This document shows positions 21,228 through 30,631 of a stretch of DNA of 64,000 bases, piece by piece. The translations under genes and the position numbers were made by a program. The DNA lies in NCBI RefSeq assembly GCF_003206645.1, contig NZ_PZJP01000008.1:433999-497998 (forward strand), in the 5' to 3' direction. The notes beneath the pieces were generated by a model that worked only from the letters and a program-made list of their open reading frames with translations, was not told the DNA's origin and searched no databases. Numbering within the stretch: position 1 is the first letter of the stretch; each line of letters begins with the position of its first letter. The stretch comes from Salinicola aestuarinus (GTDB lineage: Bacteria; Pseudomonadota; Gammaproteobacteria; Pseudomonadales; Halomonadaceae).

Positions 21228-22232
21228 TCAATCACCATTGAGAATGTACCGCCTTACCGCTGCGTTGTGCGCCGCCAGCGTCGCCGAGAACTGATGGGAA
21301 CCGTCACCCTTGGCAACGAAGTACAGCGAATCCCCGTCATTGGGGTGAACGGCAGCATTCAACGAGCCGGCACCGGGCATGGCGATCGGCGTGGGTGGCA
21401 ATCCGGCGATGACGTAGGTGTTGTAGGCCGTCTGGCGTCGCAGATCGGCGCGGGTGATGTTGCCGACGTAGGCATCGCCCATCCCGTAGATCACGGTGGG
21501 ATCGGTCTGCAGCCGCATGCCCTTTTCCAGCCGACGCGTGAAGACGCCGGCGATCTCGCTGCGCTCTTCGGGCACGCCGGTTTCTCGCTCGATCAGCGAG
21601 GCGAGAATCAGCGCCTGATAGGGCGAGTCGATGGGCAGGTCATCGTCGCGGTCCGCCCACACCGACGCCAGCGTCGATTGCATGCGGTCGAACGCCTGGC
21701 GAAGAATGTCGAGGTCACTGACACCCTTGTGGTAGCGATAGGTGTCGGGGAAAAACTGCCCCTCGGGATGCGTGTCTGCGTGATCCAGTGCCGCCATGAT
21801 CTCCTCGTCACTGAGGTCAGACGTCTGGTGATCGAGCTTTTCGGCCTGATTCAGTCGCTGGCGCATCTGGCGAAACGTCCAGCCTTCCGGCACGGTCAGC
21901 CGATAGGTGACGACGTCATCGCTGGAGAGCTTGGACACCAGTTCGCGTCCACTCATGCCAGGCTCGAGCTCGAACTCGCCGGCACGCAGGCCGTTGACGG
22001 CGTCCGGCTCGACGCGCGCCAGCACGCGGTAGGGCCAGGCGGACTCAATGATGTCGCGCGCCTCGAGCGACTGAACGATCTGGCCGAACGCTGCACCGCG
22101 CGGTACCTCGAAAAGCGTGTCGGTGTCGATGGCGATCGGGCTTTCGAGCTGAGCGAGCCAGTAGCGATAGCCGCCGAAGGCAACGGCCGCGGCGAGCGCC
22201 AGGAGTAGCAACAGTATCTTGATGGCGCGCAT
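21228..22232 (-). CDS. mltG: Endolytic murein transglycosylase MltG
   Basis: Inner-membrane lytic transglycosylase that cuts nascent glycan strands and is thought to set their length. One N-terminal membrane helix (about 5-24), then a LysM-like subdomain and the YceG domain. The catalytic Glu lies in LILASLIERETGVPEE (Glu215 or Glu217), and the downstream LQTDPTVIYG, YNTYVIAGLPPTPI and PGAGSLNAAVHP blocks are family signatures. 334 residues, usual for the family. It is between pabC and tmk, the conserved order. Confidence 0.94.
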   Translation of the reverse strand: MRAIKILLLLLALAAAVAFGGYRYWLAQLESPIAIDTDTLFEVPRGAAFGQIVQSLEARDIIESAWPYRVLARVEPDAVNGLRAGEFELEPGMSGRELVSKLSSDDVVTYRLTVPEGWTFRQMRQRLNQAEKLDHQTSDLSDEEIMAALDHADTHPEGQFFPDTYRYHKGVSDLDILRQAFDRMQSTLASVWADRDDDLPIDSPYQALILASLIERETGVPEERSEIAGVFTRRLEKGMRLQTDPTVIYGMGDAYVGNITRADLRRQTAYNTYVIAGLPPTPIAMPGAGSLNAAVHPNDGDSLYFVAKGDGSHQFSATLAAHNAAVRRYILNGD

Positions 22233-22270
22233 GTCGCGTCCTTATCGGGCTTGAGTATCAGAAAAGGGAA

Positions 22271-23065
22271 TTAGATGGGATGGCCAAGCAGCGAGGCCGC
22301 GAGCTGGCGCACATCGTCTTCAGACGGCAGCGTCCAGTGACGCAGGTGGCCGCCCTTTGCATCGAGCAACGTACGGATCGGCCAGGCTCCCTGAACGCTA
22401 TTGAGCAGCCATGCGGCTTCGGCGTGCCGCAGCACATCCGGCTCAACGCGAACACGGCGTATCGGTAGCCGCGCCTCAAGCGCAACAAGCAGCGTGCCTT
22501 CCACGCCGCAGCGATCGAGCATCGGCGTCTCCAGACGGCCTTCACGACGCCAGATCAGATTCATCGCCGTGGCTTCCACCAGATTGCCGTCGCTGTCGCA
22601 GAGCACGCCCTCGGCAATCGCGTCGTCCTGCCATTCGCGGCGGGCCATCACGTTCTCGAGACGCGCCATGTGCTTGAGCCCGGCGAGGGCCGGCTGGATG
22701 CCCAGCTGCAGCCGGCAGAGACGCACGCTAACGCCGTTCTCGGCACGTTCGCGCGAGGGTGAGAAAGGTGTCGCACTCCAGCGCCACTGCATCTGGGCCG
22801 CTGCGGGCGGACGATACCCCCGCCCGCCGGCGCCACGCGTGACCACGACCTTGGCAACGACGAGACCGTCGCCGCACTCACCGAAAAGTGGCTCGAGGGC
22901 CTCGATGGCCGGCGGTGTAATGCCCAATCGGCGACAGCCATCGACCAGCCTTGCGTAGTGCTCAGCCCACAACTGGGGGCGGCCGTCCCGGACCAGGATC
23001 GTCTCGAACACCCCGTCACCGTAGGCGAGTCCGCGATCGTTGAGGGCCAGCGTCGCGTCACGCAT
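22271..23065 (-). CDS. pabC: Aminodeoxychorismate lyase
   Basis: PLP enzyme of folate synthesis that splits 4-amino-4-deoxychorismate into pyruvate and p-aminobenzoate. Fold type IV signatures: DRGLAYGDGVFETI at 10-23, the Schiff-base lysine Lys131 in AGLKHMARLENVMAR, and EATAMNLIW in the second half. 264 residues, near E. coli PabC (269). It starts 3 nt after the fabF stop, so it is co-transcribed with the fatty-acid genes. Confidence 0.92.
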   Translation of the reverse strand: MRDATLALNDRGLAYGDGVFETILVRDGRPQLWAEHYARLVDGCRRLGITPPAIEALEPLFGECGDGLVVAKVVVTRGAGGRGYRPPAAAQMQWRWSATPFSPSRERAENGVSVRLCRLQLGIQPALAGLKHMARLENVMARREWQDDAIAEGVLCDSDGNLVEATAMNLIWRREGRLETPMLDRCGVEGTLLVALEARLPIRRVRVEPDVLRHAEAAWLLNSVQGAWPIRTLLDAKGGHLRHWTLPSEDDVRQLAASLLGHPI

Positions 23066-23068
23066 GGG

Positions 23069-24307
23069 TCAAACCCGCGAAAAGATCAGCGAACCGTTGG
23101 TACCGCCGAACCCAAACGAATTGGAAAGCGCGGTGTGAATCGGCATCTGGCGCGCGGTGTGCGGCACATAGTCGAGTGTGCAGCCGTCGCTCGGATTGTC
23201 GAGATTGACCGTGGGCGGCGCCACCTGATCGCGAATGGCCAGGACGCAGAAGATCGCCTCGACCGCACCGGCTGCGCCCAGCAAATGGCCGATCATCGAC
23301 TTGGTCGAACTCACGGCGACCTGACGCGCGGCTTCACCCATCACCCGCTCGATCGCTCGGCTCTCGGCGATATCGCCTGCCGAGGTCGAGGTGCCGTGGG
23401 CGTTGATGTACTGGATGCTCGCCGGGTCAATGCCGGCGTCGCGAACCGCGTTGTCCATCGCTGCCGCAGCGCCCTGACCATCTTCGGGCGGTGAGGTCAT
23501 GTGGAAGGCGTCGTCGCTCATGCCGAAACCGGTCAGTTCGGCGTAGATCGTCGCACCACGCTGCTTGGCGTGCTCATACTCCTCGAGCACCATCACACCC
23601 GCGCCATCGGAGAGCACGAAACCGTCACGGTCGCGATCCCAGGGGCGACTTGCCGCCTGAGGGTCATCATTGCGCGTGGAGAGTGCTCGTGCGGCGGAAA
23701 ATCCGCCGAGACCGAGCGGCGTAGTGGCCATCTCCGCCCCGCCGCAGAACATGACATCGGCATCACCGTAGGCGATGGTTCTCGCGCTGTAACCGATGTT
23801 GTGTGTTCCCGTCGTGCAGGCGGTCGTGATGGCGATGTTCGGGCCCTTGAATCCGTACTGAATCGCGAGACTGCCCGAAATCATGTTGATGATGGACCCC
23901 GGAACGAAAAACGGCGAAATGCGTCGCGGACCGCCCTTGTTGAGGGAGTCGTGGTTGCGCTCGATCATCGGTAGCCCCCCGATACCGGAGCCAATAGCGA
24001 CGCCGATCCGGTGGGCGTTCTCCTCGGTACACTCGATACCTGAGTTGCGCATCGCCTGGGTGGCGGCGGCAACACCGTATTGAATGAAGAGATCCATCTT
24101 GCGAGCATCCTTGGGATTGAGATACTCGCCGATGTCGAAGTCTTTCACCGCGCCGCCGAAGCGCGTGTTGAACTCGGCCGTGTCGAAGTGCTCAATCGGC
24201 CCAATACCGCTCTTGCCGGCTAGCAGGCTGCTCCAACTCTCCTCGACCGTGTTCCCGACGGGGGTTACCAACCCCATCCCAGTCACGACTACTCTTCTAC
24301 GCGGCAT
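23069..24307 (-). CDS. fabF: 3-oxoacyl-ACP synthase II
   Basis: Condensing enzyme that elongates acyl-ACP with malonyl-ACP in type II fatty-acid synthesis. The full Cys-His-His triad is visible: Cys164 ([10 protein letters not shown]), His304 (NAHGTST) and His341 ([13 protein letters not shown]). 412 residues, same as E. coli FabF. It follows acpP after 306 nt that contain a terminator and a -10 box, so it probably has its own promoter as well as read-through. Confidence 0.96.
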   Translation of the reverse strand: MPRRRVVVTGMGLVTPVGNTVEESWSSLLAGKSGIGPIEHFDTAEFNTRFGGAVKDFDIGEYLNPKDARKMDLFIQYGVAAATQAMRNSGIECTEENAHRIGVAIGSGIGGLPMIERNHDSLNKGGPRRISPFFVPGSIINMISGSLAIQYGFKGPNIAITTACTTGTHNIGYSARTIAYGDADVMFCGGAEMATTPLGLGGFSAARALSTRNDDPQAASRPWDRDRDGFVLSDGAGVMVLEEYEHAKQRGATIYAELTGFGMSDDAFHMTSPPEDGQGAAAAMDNAVRDAGIDPASIQYINAHGTSTSAGDIAESRAIERVMGEAARQVAVSSTKSMIGHLLGAAGAVEAIFCVLAIRDQVAPPTVNLDNPSDGCTLDYVPHTARQMPIHTALSNSFGFGGTNGSLIFSRV

Positions 24308-24419
24308 CGAATCCTCCGAGCTCCCTGACGGTCCTGTTCAATCGATCGTCTTCCCTGATACTAGGGCACTTGTTTGTCGCGGCGAATTTCAGGGAAGGCT
24401 CGCCGCTCGATTGGTGCGA

Positions 24420-24425
24420 ATTATA
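24420..24425 (-). promoter_or_regulatory. Candidate -10 box of fabF
   Basis: A perfect minus-strand TATAAT preceded by GGG lies about 113 nt before the fabF ATG in an otherwise GC-rich stretch. No convincing -35 is present at 16-18 nt. The rest of the acpP-fabF spacer (24308-24613) holds only the terminator. Confidence 0.5.
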
Positions 24426-24510
24426 CCCGATCCGGCGCGCCACGGGGCCCCTCTCCGGGGGTTTGATTCACGCGCGACGATCAGCCGTCATCGCCACATT
24501 TCACCCACTC

Positions 24511-24551
24511 AAAAACGCAGAAAGCCGCTCTCGATAAGAGCGGCTTTCTGC
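24511..24551 (-). terminator. Rho-independent terminator of acpP
   Basis: A perfect 15-bp stem (24517-24531 with 24537-24551) with a 5-nt loop is followed on the minus strand by five T residues (24515-24511). It lies 60 nt after the acpP stop and separates the highly expressed acpP from fabF. Confidence 0.85.
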
Positions 24552-24613
24552 ACATCGACCAGCCAGCTGGTCCACCCTTAGGCCGAATGATTCAGCCTGG
24601 CAGGTGAAAACGC

Positions 24614-24847
24614 TTACTGATGCGCGACGATGTAGTCGATCGCTTCCTGAACGGTCGTGATCTTCTCTGCTTCTTCGTCGGGAATTTCGGTATCGAATTC
24701 CTCTTCGAGCGCCATCACCAGTTCGACGGTATCCAGCGAATCCGCGCCGAGGTCTTCAGTGAAGGAGGAAGAGTTCTGGATGTCTTCTTCCTTGACGTTC
24801 AGGCGTTCGGCAACAACCTTCTTAACGCGCTCTTCGATGGTGCTCAT
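24614..24847 (-). CDS. acpP: Acyl carrier protein
   Basis: The 77-residue, very acidic carrier of growing acyl chains. The 4'-phosphopantetheine site is Ser37 in [10 protein letters not shown]; the whole sequence is almost that of E. coli AcpP ([10 protein letters not shown] start). It has its own probable promoter upstream and a strong terminator downstream, so it can be made in excess of its neighbours, as is usual. Confidence 0.98.
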   Translation of the reverse strand: MSTIEERVKKVVAERLNVKEEDIQNSSSFTEDLGADSLDTVELVMALEEEFDTEIPDEEAEKITTVQEAIDYIVAHQ

Positions 24848-24898
24848 TATGTCGTTACTCCTAGTGTACGAATCCGCCAGCTAAAAAGCTGCGGGTAG

Positions 24899-24925
24899 TT
24901 TATAGACCACCCCCAAACGACGCAA
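24899..24925 (-). promoter_or_regulatory. Candidate sigma70 promoter of acpP
   Basis: Minus-strand TTGCGT (24925-24920) and TATAAA (24904-24899), with a short 15-nt spacer, in the 96-nt fabG-acpP gap. The transcript would start about 45 nt before the acpP ATG. Confidence 0.45.
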
Positions 24926-24943
24926 CCTGCGTCAGTTGGGGAT

Positions 24944-25684
24944 TTACCGCATGTTCATACCGCCATTCACCTGAAGCGTTTCACCGGTAATGTAGCCCGC
25001 TGAATCGCTGGTGAGAAAGCCGATTGTCGCAGCGATCTCTTCGGGCTGACCGAGCCGCGCGAGAGGAATCTGGCCCAGCAGCGCTTCACGCTGCGCCTCG
25101 GGCAGCGACTGCGTCATGTCGGTATCGATGAAGCCAGGCGCGACGGCGTTGACGGTAATCGCCCTCGATGCCACTTCCCGGGCCAGCGCCCGAGTAAACC
25201 CCTCGAGCCCCGCCTTGGCAGCAGCGTAGTTCGCCTGCCCCAGATTGCCCATCATCGCAACGACCGAACTGACATTGACGATACGGCCGTAGCGTGCACG
25301 GGTCATTCCCTTGAGGCTCGCCTTGGAAACGCGATAGACCGACTTCAAATTGGTGTCGAGAACCGCATCCCACTCCTCCTCTTTCATACGCATAAGAAGG
25401 TTGTCCCGCGTGATGCCGGCATTATTCACGACAATGGTCGGAGCGCCAAAAGCTTCGGTGATTCGCTTGAATACCGCATCCACGCTTGCCGCATCAGTCA
25501 CATCGAGTGCAAGCCCCATTCCCTGGATGTCATGGGCCTTGAGATCGTCATCGATCGCCTGGGCGCCGCCTTCACTGGTCGCGGTAGCCACCACGATACG
25601 GCCCTGCCGACCGAGCTCACGCGCGACGGCGCGGCCGATTCCGCGGCTAGCCCCGGTTACCAGTGCGACTCTGGGTTCGGTCAT
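24944..25684 (-). CDS. fabG: 3-oxoacyl-ACP reductase
   Basis: NADPH-dependent short-chain dehydrogenase that reduces 3-ketoacyl-ACP. GASRGIG (11-17) binds the cofactor, NNAG follows at 87-90, and the catalytic residues are Ser140, Tyr153 and Lys157 (ANYAAAKAG). 246 residues. The ATG at 25684 (MTEPRVALVTG) has GAGGAG 6 nt upstream; the longer frame reaches back into the end of fabD and is not used. It lies 10 nt after fabD. Confidence 0.96.
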   Translation of the reverse strand: MTEPRVALVTGASRGIGRAVARELGRQGRIVVATATSEGGAQAIDDDLKAHDIQGMGLALDVTDAASVDAVFKRITEAFGAPTIVVNNAGITRDNLLMRMKEEEWDAVLDTNLKSVYRVSKASLKGMTRARYGRIVNVSSVVAMMGNLGQANYAAAKAGLEGFTRALAREVASRAITVNAVAPGFIDTDMTQSLPEAQREALLGQIPLARLGQPEEIAATIGFLTSDSAGYITGETLQVNGGMNMR

Positions 25685-25694
25685 GATCGTCTCC

Positions 25695-26657
25695 TCAAGG
25701 TTCCTGTACATCCAGCGCTTCCCGCGAGAGCTCGAGCGCCGCGGTCAGCGTATCGGGATCGTTCACCGCCAGCCCCTTGGCCTGACGCTGAATGCGCTTG
25801 TTCAACCCGGTGAGCACCTTGCCGGGGCCGCACTCGACGAACACGCCGGCGCCGTCGGCGGCCATGGCGTTGACACAATCGGTCCAGCGAACCGGACGAT
25901 AAAGCTGCTCGACGAGACCCTGGCGCAGCGCCGCGACGCTCTGGGGCACTTCGGCGTTGACGTTCTGGTAGACCGAATAGCGCGGCAGTCGAAACTCCAC
26001 AGACTCCATCGCCGACTCCAATTGCTCGGCGGCAGGCCGCATGAGCTCGCAGTGCGACGGCACGGAGACCGGCAGCGGCATGGCGCGCTTGGCACCGGCC
26101 TCCTGGCACAGCACGATCGCACGATCGACGGCAGCCTGATGCCCGGCAATCACTACCTGACCCGGCGAATTGTAGTTCACCGCCGCCACGACGCCGTTCT
26201 CGGCAGCGTCACGGCAAGCTGCCTCGACCGCAGCATCGTCGAGCCCGAGCACAGCCGCCATGGCACCCACACCCTGAGGCACCGCAGCCTGCATCGCTTC
26301 GCCACGCAGGCGAACGAGACGCACACCTTCGGCGAAGCTCAACGCTCCGCTGCAGACCATGGCGCTGTATTCCCCGAGGCTGTGCCCAGCCATCATGTGG
26401 GGTCGCGGCCCCTCGAGCTCCTGCCAGACGCGCCAGATGGCGACGCTGGAGGTCAGCAAGGCAGGCTGCGTGCAGGCCGTCGCGTTGAGGGCCTCATCGG
26501 GACCTTCCTGCACGACGTGCCAGAGATCATAGCCAAGCGCTTCGGAAGCTTCGTCGAACGTGGTGCGAACCACGCTGTATCGTTCGGCCAGCTCGCGCAG
26601 CATTCCCACTTGCTGCGATCCCTGACCGGGAAAAATCAATGCCAGTGATTGCGTCAT
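25695..26657 (-). CDS. fabD: Malonyl-CoA-ACP transacylase
   Basis: Loads malonyl onto ACP. PGQGSQ near residue 10, the nucleophile Ser93 in GHSLGEYSA, Arg117-region (LVRLRGEAMQ) and His202 in VPSHCELM form the active site. 320 residues from ATG 26657, which has AAGGG 8 nt upstream; a GTG three codons earlier has its SD directly abutting and is rejected. 5 nt after plsX, 10 nt before fabG. Confidence 0.96.
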   Translation of the reverse strand: MTQSLALIFPGQGSQQVGMLRELAERYSVVRTTFDEASEALGYDLWHVVQEGPDEALNATACTQPALLTSSVAIWRVWQELEGPRPHMMAGHSLGEYSAMVCSGALSFAEGVRLVRLRGEAMQAAVPQGVGAMAAVLGLDDAAVEAACRDAAENGVVAAVNYNSPGQVVIAGHQAAVDRAIVLCQEAGAKRAMPLPVSVPSHCELMRPAAEQLESAMESVEFRLPRYSVYQNVNAEVPQSVAALRQGLVEQLYRPVRWTDCVNAMAADGAGVFVECGPGKVLTGLNKRIQRQAKGLAVNDPDTLTAALELSREALDVQEP

Positions 26658-26662
26658 CGCGC

Positions 26663-27772
26663 TCACCCTTGAAGTGATGAATCGTCGGCTTTCGCGGCGT
26701 CACGAAACCCGCTATCCACTCGGCCGACAGCGTCGACCGACGAGACAGCAGACGTCTTGCCGGAGATCGCCCAGGCATGCCTCAAATGGTCGGGCAGGCC
26801 GACCTCGACCTCTCGCATGGCACGCTCGATGGCGAACGCAAATGATCGCTCACCGGCATTGCCGTGACTCTTCACCACAATATGGTTGAGACCGAGAAGG
26901 CTTGCGCCGTTATATCGCACCGGATCGAGCTGGCTCTTGAGTCGCTTGAGTGCAGGACGCGCCAACACACTCAACAGACGTGTGCGCCAGTGAGCCTCGA
27001 AAGTACTCTGCAGACGCTTCAGCAGCATCTTGGCCACACCCTCGCTCGCTTTGAGCACGGCATTGCCGACGAAGCCGTCGCAGACCACGACATCAGCATC
27101 ACCGGAGAAGATCGTATCGCCCTCGCAGTACCCCACGTACTCAAACGTGCAGTCATCGCGGGCACGCAGGTCGGCGTCCGCCTCACGTACACGTGCGACG
27201 CCTTTCCCGGCTTCGACACCAATATTGAGCAGTGCGACCTTGGGGCGTTCGATGCCATCGACCGCACTCGCCATGAGCGCTCCCATATAGGCGAAGTCGA
27301 CCAGGTGACGCGCATGCACATCGACGCTGGCGCCGAGATCGAGCAGATAACAGCGCCCGCCATCACGCGTTGGCACCGCCGTACTGATGGCAGGTCTCGA
27401 AACGCCCGGCACGCTGCCAAGTTCACGTCGCGCCAACGCCATCAGCGCGCCGGTGTTGCCGCAGCTGACGCCGGCCGCTACCCGCCCGTCCCGTACCGAT
27501 TCGAGCATCGACAACATGCTGGTCGATGCCGGGTTCTCCAACGCCTCCATGGGGGGCGTCGACTGCAGAATCACGCGAGGCGAATCGACGAGCTGAACCC
27601 TCCGCACGAGCCTGTCGTCGGCATTTAGACTGTCCAACAAGGATTGCAGCTCAAGCCGGGGACCGAAAACCGTCGGCTCCAGACTGACATGACGCTCGAG
27701 GGCCAGAAGCAAACCCCCAACGGTCGAACGGGGACCGAAGTCCCCGCCCATGGCATCAATGGCGATGCGCAT
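26663..27772 (-). CDS. plsX: Phosphate acyltransferase PlsX
   Basis: Converts acyl-ACP to acyl-phosphate at the inner membrane, the first step of PlsX/PlsY phospholipid synthesis. Family signatures: [14 protein letters not shown] at the N-terminus, [15 protein letters not shown] around 102-116, [17 protein letters not shown] in the middle, and [17 protein letters not shown]. 369 residues, with about 30 extra at the C-terminus relative to the E. coli enzyme. Thirty nt after rpmF, as in most proteobacteria. Confidence 0.95.
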   Translation of the reverse strand: MRIAIDAMGGDFGPRSTVGGLLLALERHVSLEPTVFGPRLELQSLLDSLNADDRLVRRVQLVDSPRVILQSTPPMEALENPASTSMLSMLESVRDGRVAAGVSCGNTGALMALARRELGSVPGVSRPAISTAVPTRDGGRCYLLDLGASVDVHARHLVDFAYMGALMASAVDGIERPKVALLNIGVEAGKGVARVREADADLRARDDCTFEYVGYCEGDTIFSGDADVVVCDGFVGNAVLKASEGVAKMLLKRLQSTFEAHWRTRLLSVLARPALKRLKSQLDPVRYNGASLLGLNHIVVKSHGNAGERSFAFAIERAMREVEVGLPDHLRHAWAISGKTSAVSSVDAVGRVDSGFRDAAKADDSSLQG

Positions 27773-27802
27773 TATCGTCGCGCCAAAGTCGTTCGAAGAC
27801 GC

Positions 27803-27973
27803 TTATACGTCGACGACCTTGCGGCCACGATAGTAGCCGTCCGGCGCCACGTGGTGACGACGATGCGTGGTGCCGGTTTCCGGATCCTTGGAAAGGGCCG
27901 GAGTGTTCAGCGCGTCGTGAGCGCGGCGCATGCCACGCTTGGAGCGGGATTTACGGTTCTGTTGAACGGCCAT
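27803..27973 (-). CDS. rpmF: 50S ribosomal protein L32
   Basis: Reading the minus strand from ATG 27973 gives a 56-residue basic protein beginning [20 protein letters not shown] and ending [10 protein letters not shown], the L32 sequence with its GTTHRRHHV centre. No zinc-binding cysteines are present, so this is the Cys-less form. It lies between yceD (28 nt) and plsX (30 nt), the conserved yceD-rpmF-plsX-fab order. Confidence 0.97.
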   Translation of the reverse strand: MAVQQNRKSRSKRGMRRAHDALNTPALSKDPETGTTHRRHHVAPDGYYRGRKVVDV

Positions 27974-28001
27974 GGTGATGACTCCAACGTCGGTCGGTTA
28001 G

Positions 28002-28532
28002 TTAAAGTTTACCCTTGAGCGACTTAAGCGCATCGAAGGGATTGTCGGTGCGCGAGGAGCTCTCTTCTTCCGGGAGCTCTCCGCTACTCAGTTGCTCACG
28101 CGAGACTGCACACTCCGCCTCGTCGTGATAGACCACCTGGGGGAGGCTGAGGATCAACTCGTCCTCGATCGCCCCCAGCAGGTCCAGCTGTTCATCGCGA
28201 ACCAGAACCGGCTCGTACTCGCTAGGCACTTCTGCCGCCGAGGCATCGCTACTGACGATGGCGAGCTGAAACTCGCTCGCGACCGCGACACTCATCGGCT
28301 CAAGGCATCGACGACACGGAATGCTGAGATTCGCTTCCAGCTCTCCATCGATCAGATGCCGGCGCTGCGCGTCCAGCGAGAACTGTAGCGTGACGATTGC
28401 ATCTCCCTGCTGCTCCCCAACCTCGTCGGCCAGTCGCTTAAGCTCGTGAAGAGCCACCAGGCCCTCGAGGCGTTCATGATTCGCCGCGAGCCGATACGGC
28501 TCAACGGCTGAAGGAAGTCGTCTGGTCAACAT
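28002..28532 (-). CDS. yceD: YceD/DUF177 protein (23S rRNA accumulation)
   Basis: A 176-residue DUF177 protein; YceD-type proteins are needed for normal 23S rRNA levels and nearly always precede rpmF. Cys73 and Cys76 (IPCRRCLEPM) and a later EAEC cysteine fit a metal site. The C-terminus ends NPFDALKSLKGKL, the family signature. The ATG at 28532 (MLTRRLPSAVEPYRLA) agrees with the family N-terminus; a longer open frame has no support. No ribosome-binding site precedes it, and a promoter lies only 9 nt upstream (next entry). Confidence 0.92.
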   Translation of the reverse strand: MLTRRLPSAVEPYRLAANHERLEGLVALHELKRLADEVGEQQGDAIVTLQFSLDAQRRHLIDGELEANLSIPCRRCLEPMSVAVASEFQLAIVSSDASAAEVPSEYEPVLVRDEQLDLLGAIEDELILSLPQVVYHDEAECAVSREQLSSGELPEEESSSRTDNPFDALKSLKGKL

Positions 28533-28541
28533 AGGCGCGCC

Positions 28542-28570
28542 ATAATAGGGATTACCCACTCTCGTGTCAA
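28542..28570 (-). promoter_or_regulatory. Near-consensus sigma70 promoter of yceD-rpmF
   Basis: Minus-strand TTGACA (28570-28565), a 17-nt spacer and TATTAT (28547-28542): 11 of 12 consensus bases with ideal spacing, the best promoter in the window. Only 9 nt separate the -10 box from the yceD ATG, so the transcript would start about 2-4 nt before the start codon. Confidence 0.8.
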
Positions 28571-28899
28571 AGTTGCCGGCGGCGCATTCATTGTCTTCAC
28601 AAACGCCGAAGCTGGCGCCCTGAATCGTTGATGGCCCACTCATTGGACGTGCTCGATTCCCCGGTTCGTGGCGGGATGCATCACTATAACAAATCCCCCT
28701 CGCCCATCGGTCAGTCTTGATCGACGCGGTATTGTCCTGGGTGACGACTTTCATGAGCCCGTGCAAGAACTCTCTGTCGCCATCAAGACTCATAATTGTC
28801 TGCCGTGATGACACAATACGCCTTTCCGACACGGCAGAAATCTTATCGAGCAGTTCGACTCTGCCCCTACTGACGACTGACAACGCATCAGGACATCAC
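28571..28899. other. Intergenic region between yceD and maf
   Basis: About 330 nt upstream of both divergent genes. Beyond the yceD promoter I see no further clear promoter, operator, RNA gene or terminator. The maf frame stays open to 28717, but those codons lack a ribosome-binding site and family similarity. Confidence 0.45.
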
Positions 28900-29481
28900 A
28901 TGCCCCGCTTGGTACTCGCCTCCAGCTCGCGCTACCGCCGAGCGCTTCTCGACCGACTCGAACTCGACTACACCTGGACCGCCCCCGAGATCGACGAAAC
29001 CCGTCGCCCGGACGAAGACGCGGTCACGCTGGCGCACCGCCTCGCGCTCTCCAAAGCGCAGGCCGTTGCCGAGAATTACCCTGAACATCTGATTATCGGA
29101 TCCGACCAGCTGGCGCTGTTCGAGGGTGACGTTCTGGGCAAACCCGGCAACTTTGCCACCGCCTGCGCCAACCTCAAGCGGTTCTCGGGCCACCGAGTAA
29201 CATTCATGACCGGGCTCGCACTGCTTGATACCGCAGCGGGCCGCCACCGCGTGGTGCACGAAACCTACGATGTCATCTTTCGCACCCTGAGCGATCATGA
29301 GATCGAGCGCTACGTCGCCCGGGATGAGCCGTATGACAGCTCGGGCAGCTTTCGCATGGAGGGACTGGGCATCGCCTTGTTCGAGCGCTTCGAAGGGCGC
29401 GACCCCAACACCTTGATCGGACTCCCCCTCATGCAGCTCTGCGACCTGCTTCGCGACGCGGGACTGGACCCGCTGGCTTAA
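28900..29481 (+). CDS. Maf-family nucleotide pyrophosphatase, YceF type
   Basis: House-cleaning pyrophosphatase that removes modified NTPs. It resembles E. coli YceF, which acts on 7-methyl-GTP: MPRLVLASSSRYRRALL at the start, the APEIDET block near 28-34, IIGSDQLALF near 66-75, SSGSFRMEGLGIALFERFEGRDPNTLIGLPL in the second half (residues 148 onward). 193 residues from ATG 28900, with AGGA 7 nt upstream. In other proteobacteria yceF also lies beside yceD-rpmF, here divergently. Confidence 0.92.
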   Translation: MPRLVLASSSRYRRALLDRLELDYTWTAPEIDETRRPDEDAVTLAHRLALSKAQAVAENYPEHLIIGSDQLALFEGDVLGKPGNFATACANLKRFSGHRVTFMTGLALLDTAAGRHRVVHETYDVIFRTLSDHEIERYVARDEPYDSSGSFRMEGLGIALFERFEGRDPNTLIGLPLMQLCDLLRDAGLDPLA

Positions 29482-29517
29482 GCCATCGCCCATTTCCCGT
29501 CGCCCATCGCCTCGGCT

Positions 29518-30594
29518 TCAGGGTAGCTGGTAGCGCAGCGGTGAGGGCGACGCCTGCAGTCCCAACCAATGAGCGGCAGCGCTGGTGAGTCGATCGGAAA
29601 AAATCGCCCAGGGATCAAGGGCGGGCGTGTACTCCTCGAGACTGATCTCTCCGAGGCGCTGACGAGAGAGCTGCTCGAGGTTGGCCGTCTCATCGACCAG
29701 ACCTAGATCGACGGCCTGTTCGCCGGTCCAGACCAAACCGGAAAAAAGTCGCGGGTCGTCGCTGAGACTATCACCGCGACCGGTCTTGACCGCCTCGATG
29801 AACTGTTGATGCGTGGCGTTCAGCACCGACTGCCAGAAGGCCCGTTGATCCGGCGCAATCTCCGAAAACGGATCCAGAAAGGCCTTGTTCTCGCCCGCGG
29901 TAAAAACGCGCCGCTCGACACCCAGCTTGTCGATCGCCTCCTCGAGACCAAAACTTGCACTGATGACGCCGATCGACCCCACCAGACTCGAGGGCGACGC
30001 ATAGATGCGATCGGCCGCCGACGCCATATAGTAGGCGCCACTGGCGCCGATATCCTCAATCACGGCAAGAATGGGCTTATCACCCTGTGTCTGTAGATAA
30101 CGGATCTCTTCATAGACCCGCTGGGACTGCACCGGGCTACCGCCCGGGCTATTGATGCGCAGCACGACCGCCTCGGCTGCGTCGTCGTCCCAGGCACGAT
30201 GCAACCCCTCGATGATGCGCTCGGCGCTGGCAGGCCCTCCCGCATCGATCGGCCCATCCACATCGACGATACCCAGGTGGCGCTGACTGTCCGTGACACC
30301 GGCCCCCTGCGCAAGAAACATGGCGTAGACGGTCAACGCCAGTCCGGCCAACAGGAGCGAGGCAAACAGCAGCCGAAAGAAGATCTTCCAGCGCCGCGAC
30401 CGGCGCTGCTCGGCGAGCACGCCGCCAATCCAGCGATCCATCAGCCGAACCTGAGCGAGCTGGACGTCTGCAGGCGTCGCCGAATCTCCCCCCTGTTCGA
30501 CATCATCGCGGGCGGGTTCGCGTTGCGCTTTCGTCGCCGCCCGGTCCACTTCAGGGCCCTGGGTCCAGGCATCATCCTTGCGTTCGTCGCTCAT
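29518..30594 (-). CDS. sppA: Signal peptide peptidase SppA, short form (S49)
   Basis: Membrane-bound serine protease that degrades cleaved signal peptides. A 66-residue hydrophilic cytoplasmic tail precedes one membrane helix (about 72-94). The Ser-Lys dyad is visible: Ser185 (DIGASGAYYM) and Lys237 (GENKAFLDPF), 52 residues apart as in Bacillus SppA. 358 residues, so it is the single-domain form, not the 618-residue double-domain E. coli protein. It forms a unit with the HAD phosphatase and rluC upstream; maf converges from the other side. Confidence 0.92.
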   Translation of the reverse strand: MSDERKDDAWTQGPEVDRAATKAQREPARDDVEQGGDSATPADVQLAQVRLMDRWIGGVLAEQRRSRRWKIFFRLLFASLLLAGLALTVYAMFLAQGAGVTDSQRHLGIVDVDGPIDAGGPASAERIIEGLHRAWDDDAAEAVVLRINSPGGSPVQSQRVYEEIRYLQTQGDKPILAVIEDIGASGAYYMASAADRIYASPSSLVGSIGVISASFGLEEAIDKLGVERRVFTAGENKAFLDPFSEIAPDQRAFWQSVLNATHQQFIEAVKTGRGDSLSDDPRLFSGLVWTGEQAVDLGLVDETANLEQLSRQRLGEISLEEYTPALDPWAIFSDRLTSAAAHWLGLQASPSPLRYQLP

Positions 30595-30631
30595 GCATTA
30601 CTCTCCTGGGTTTCTTACCGCAGCGTGAGTC

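Noticed and set aside
28717..28899. 61-codon upstream extension of the maf gene
   Set aside because: The family N-terminus and a ribosome-binding site both point to the ATG at 28900.
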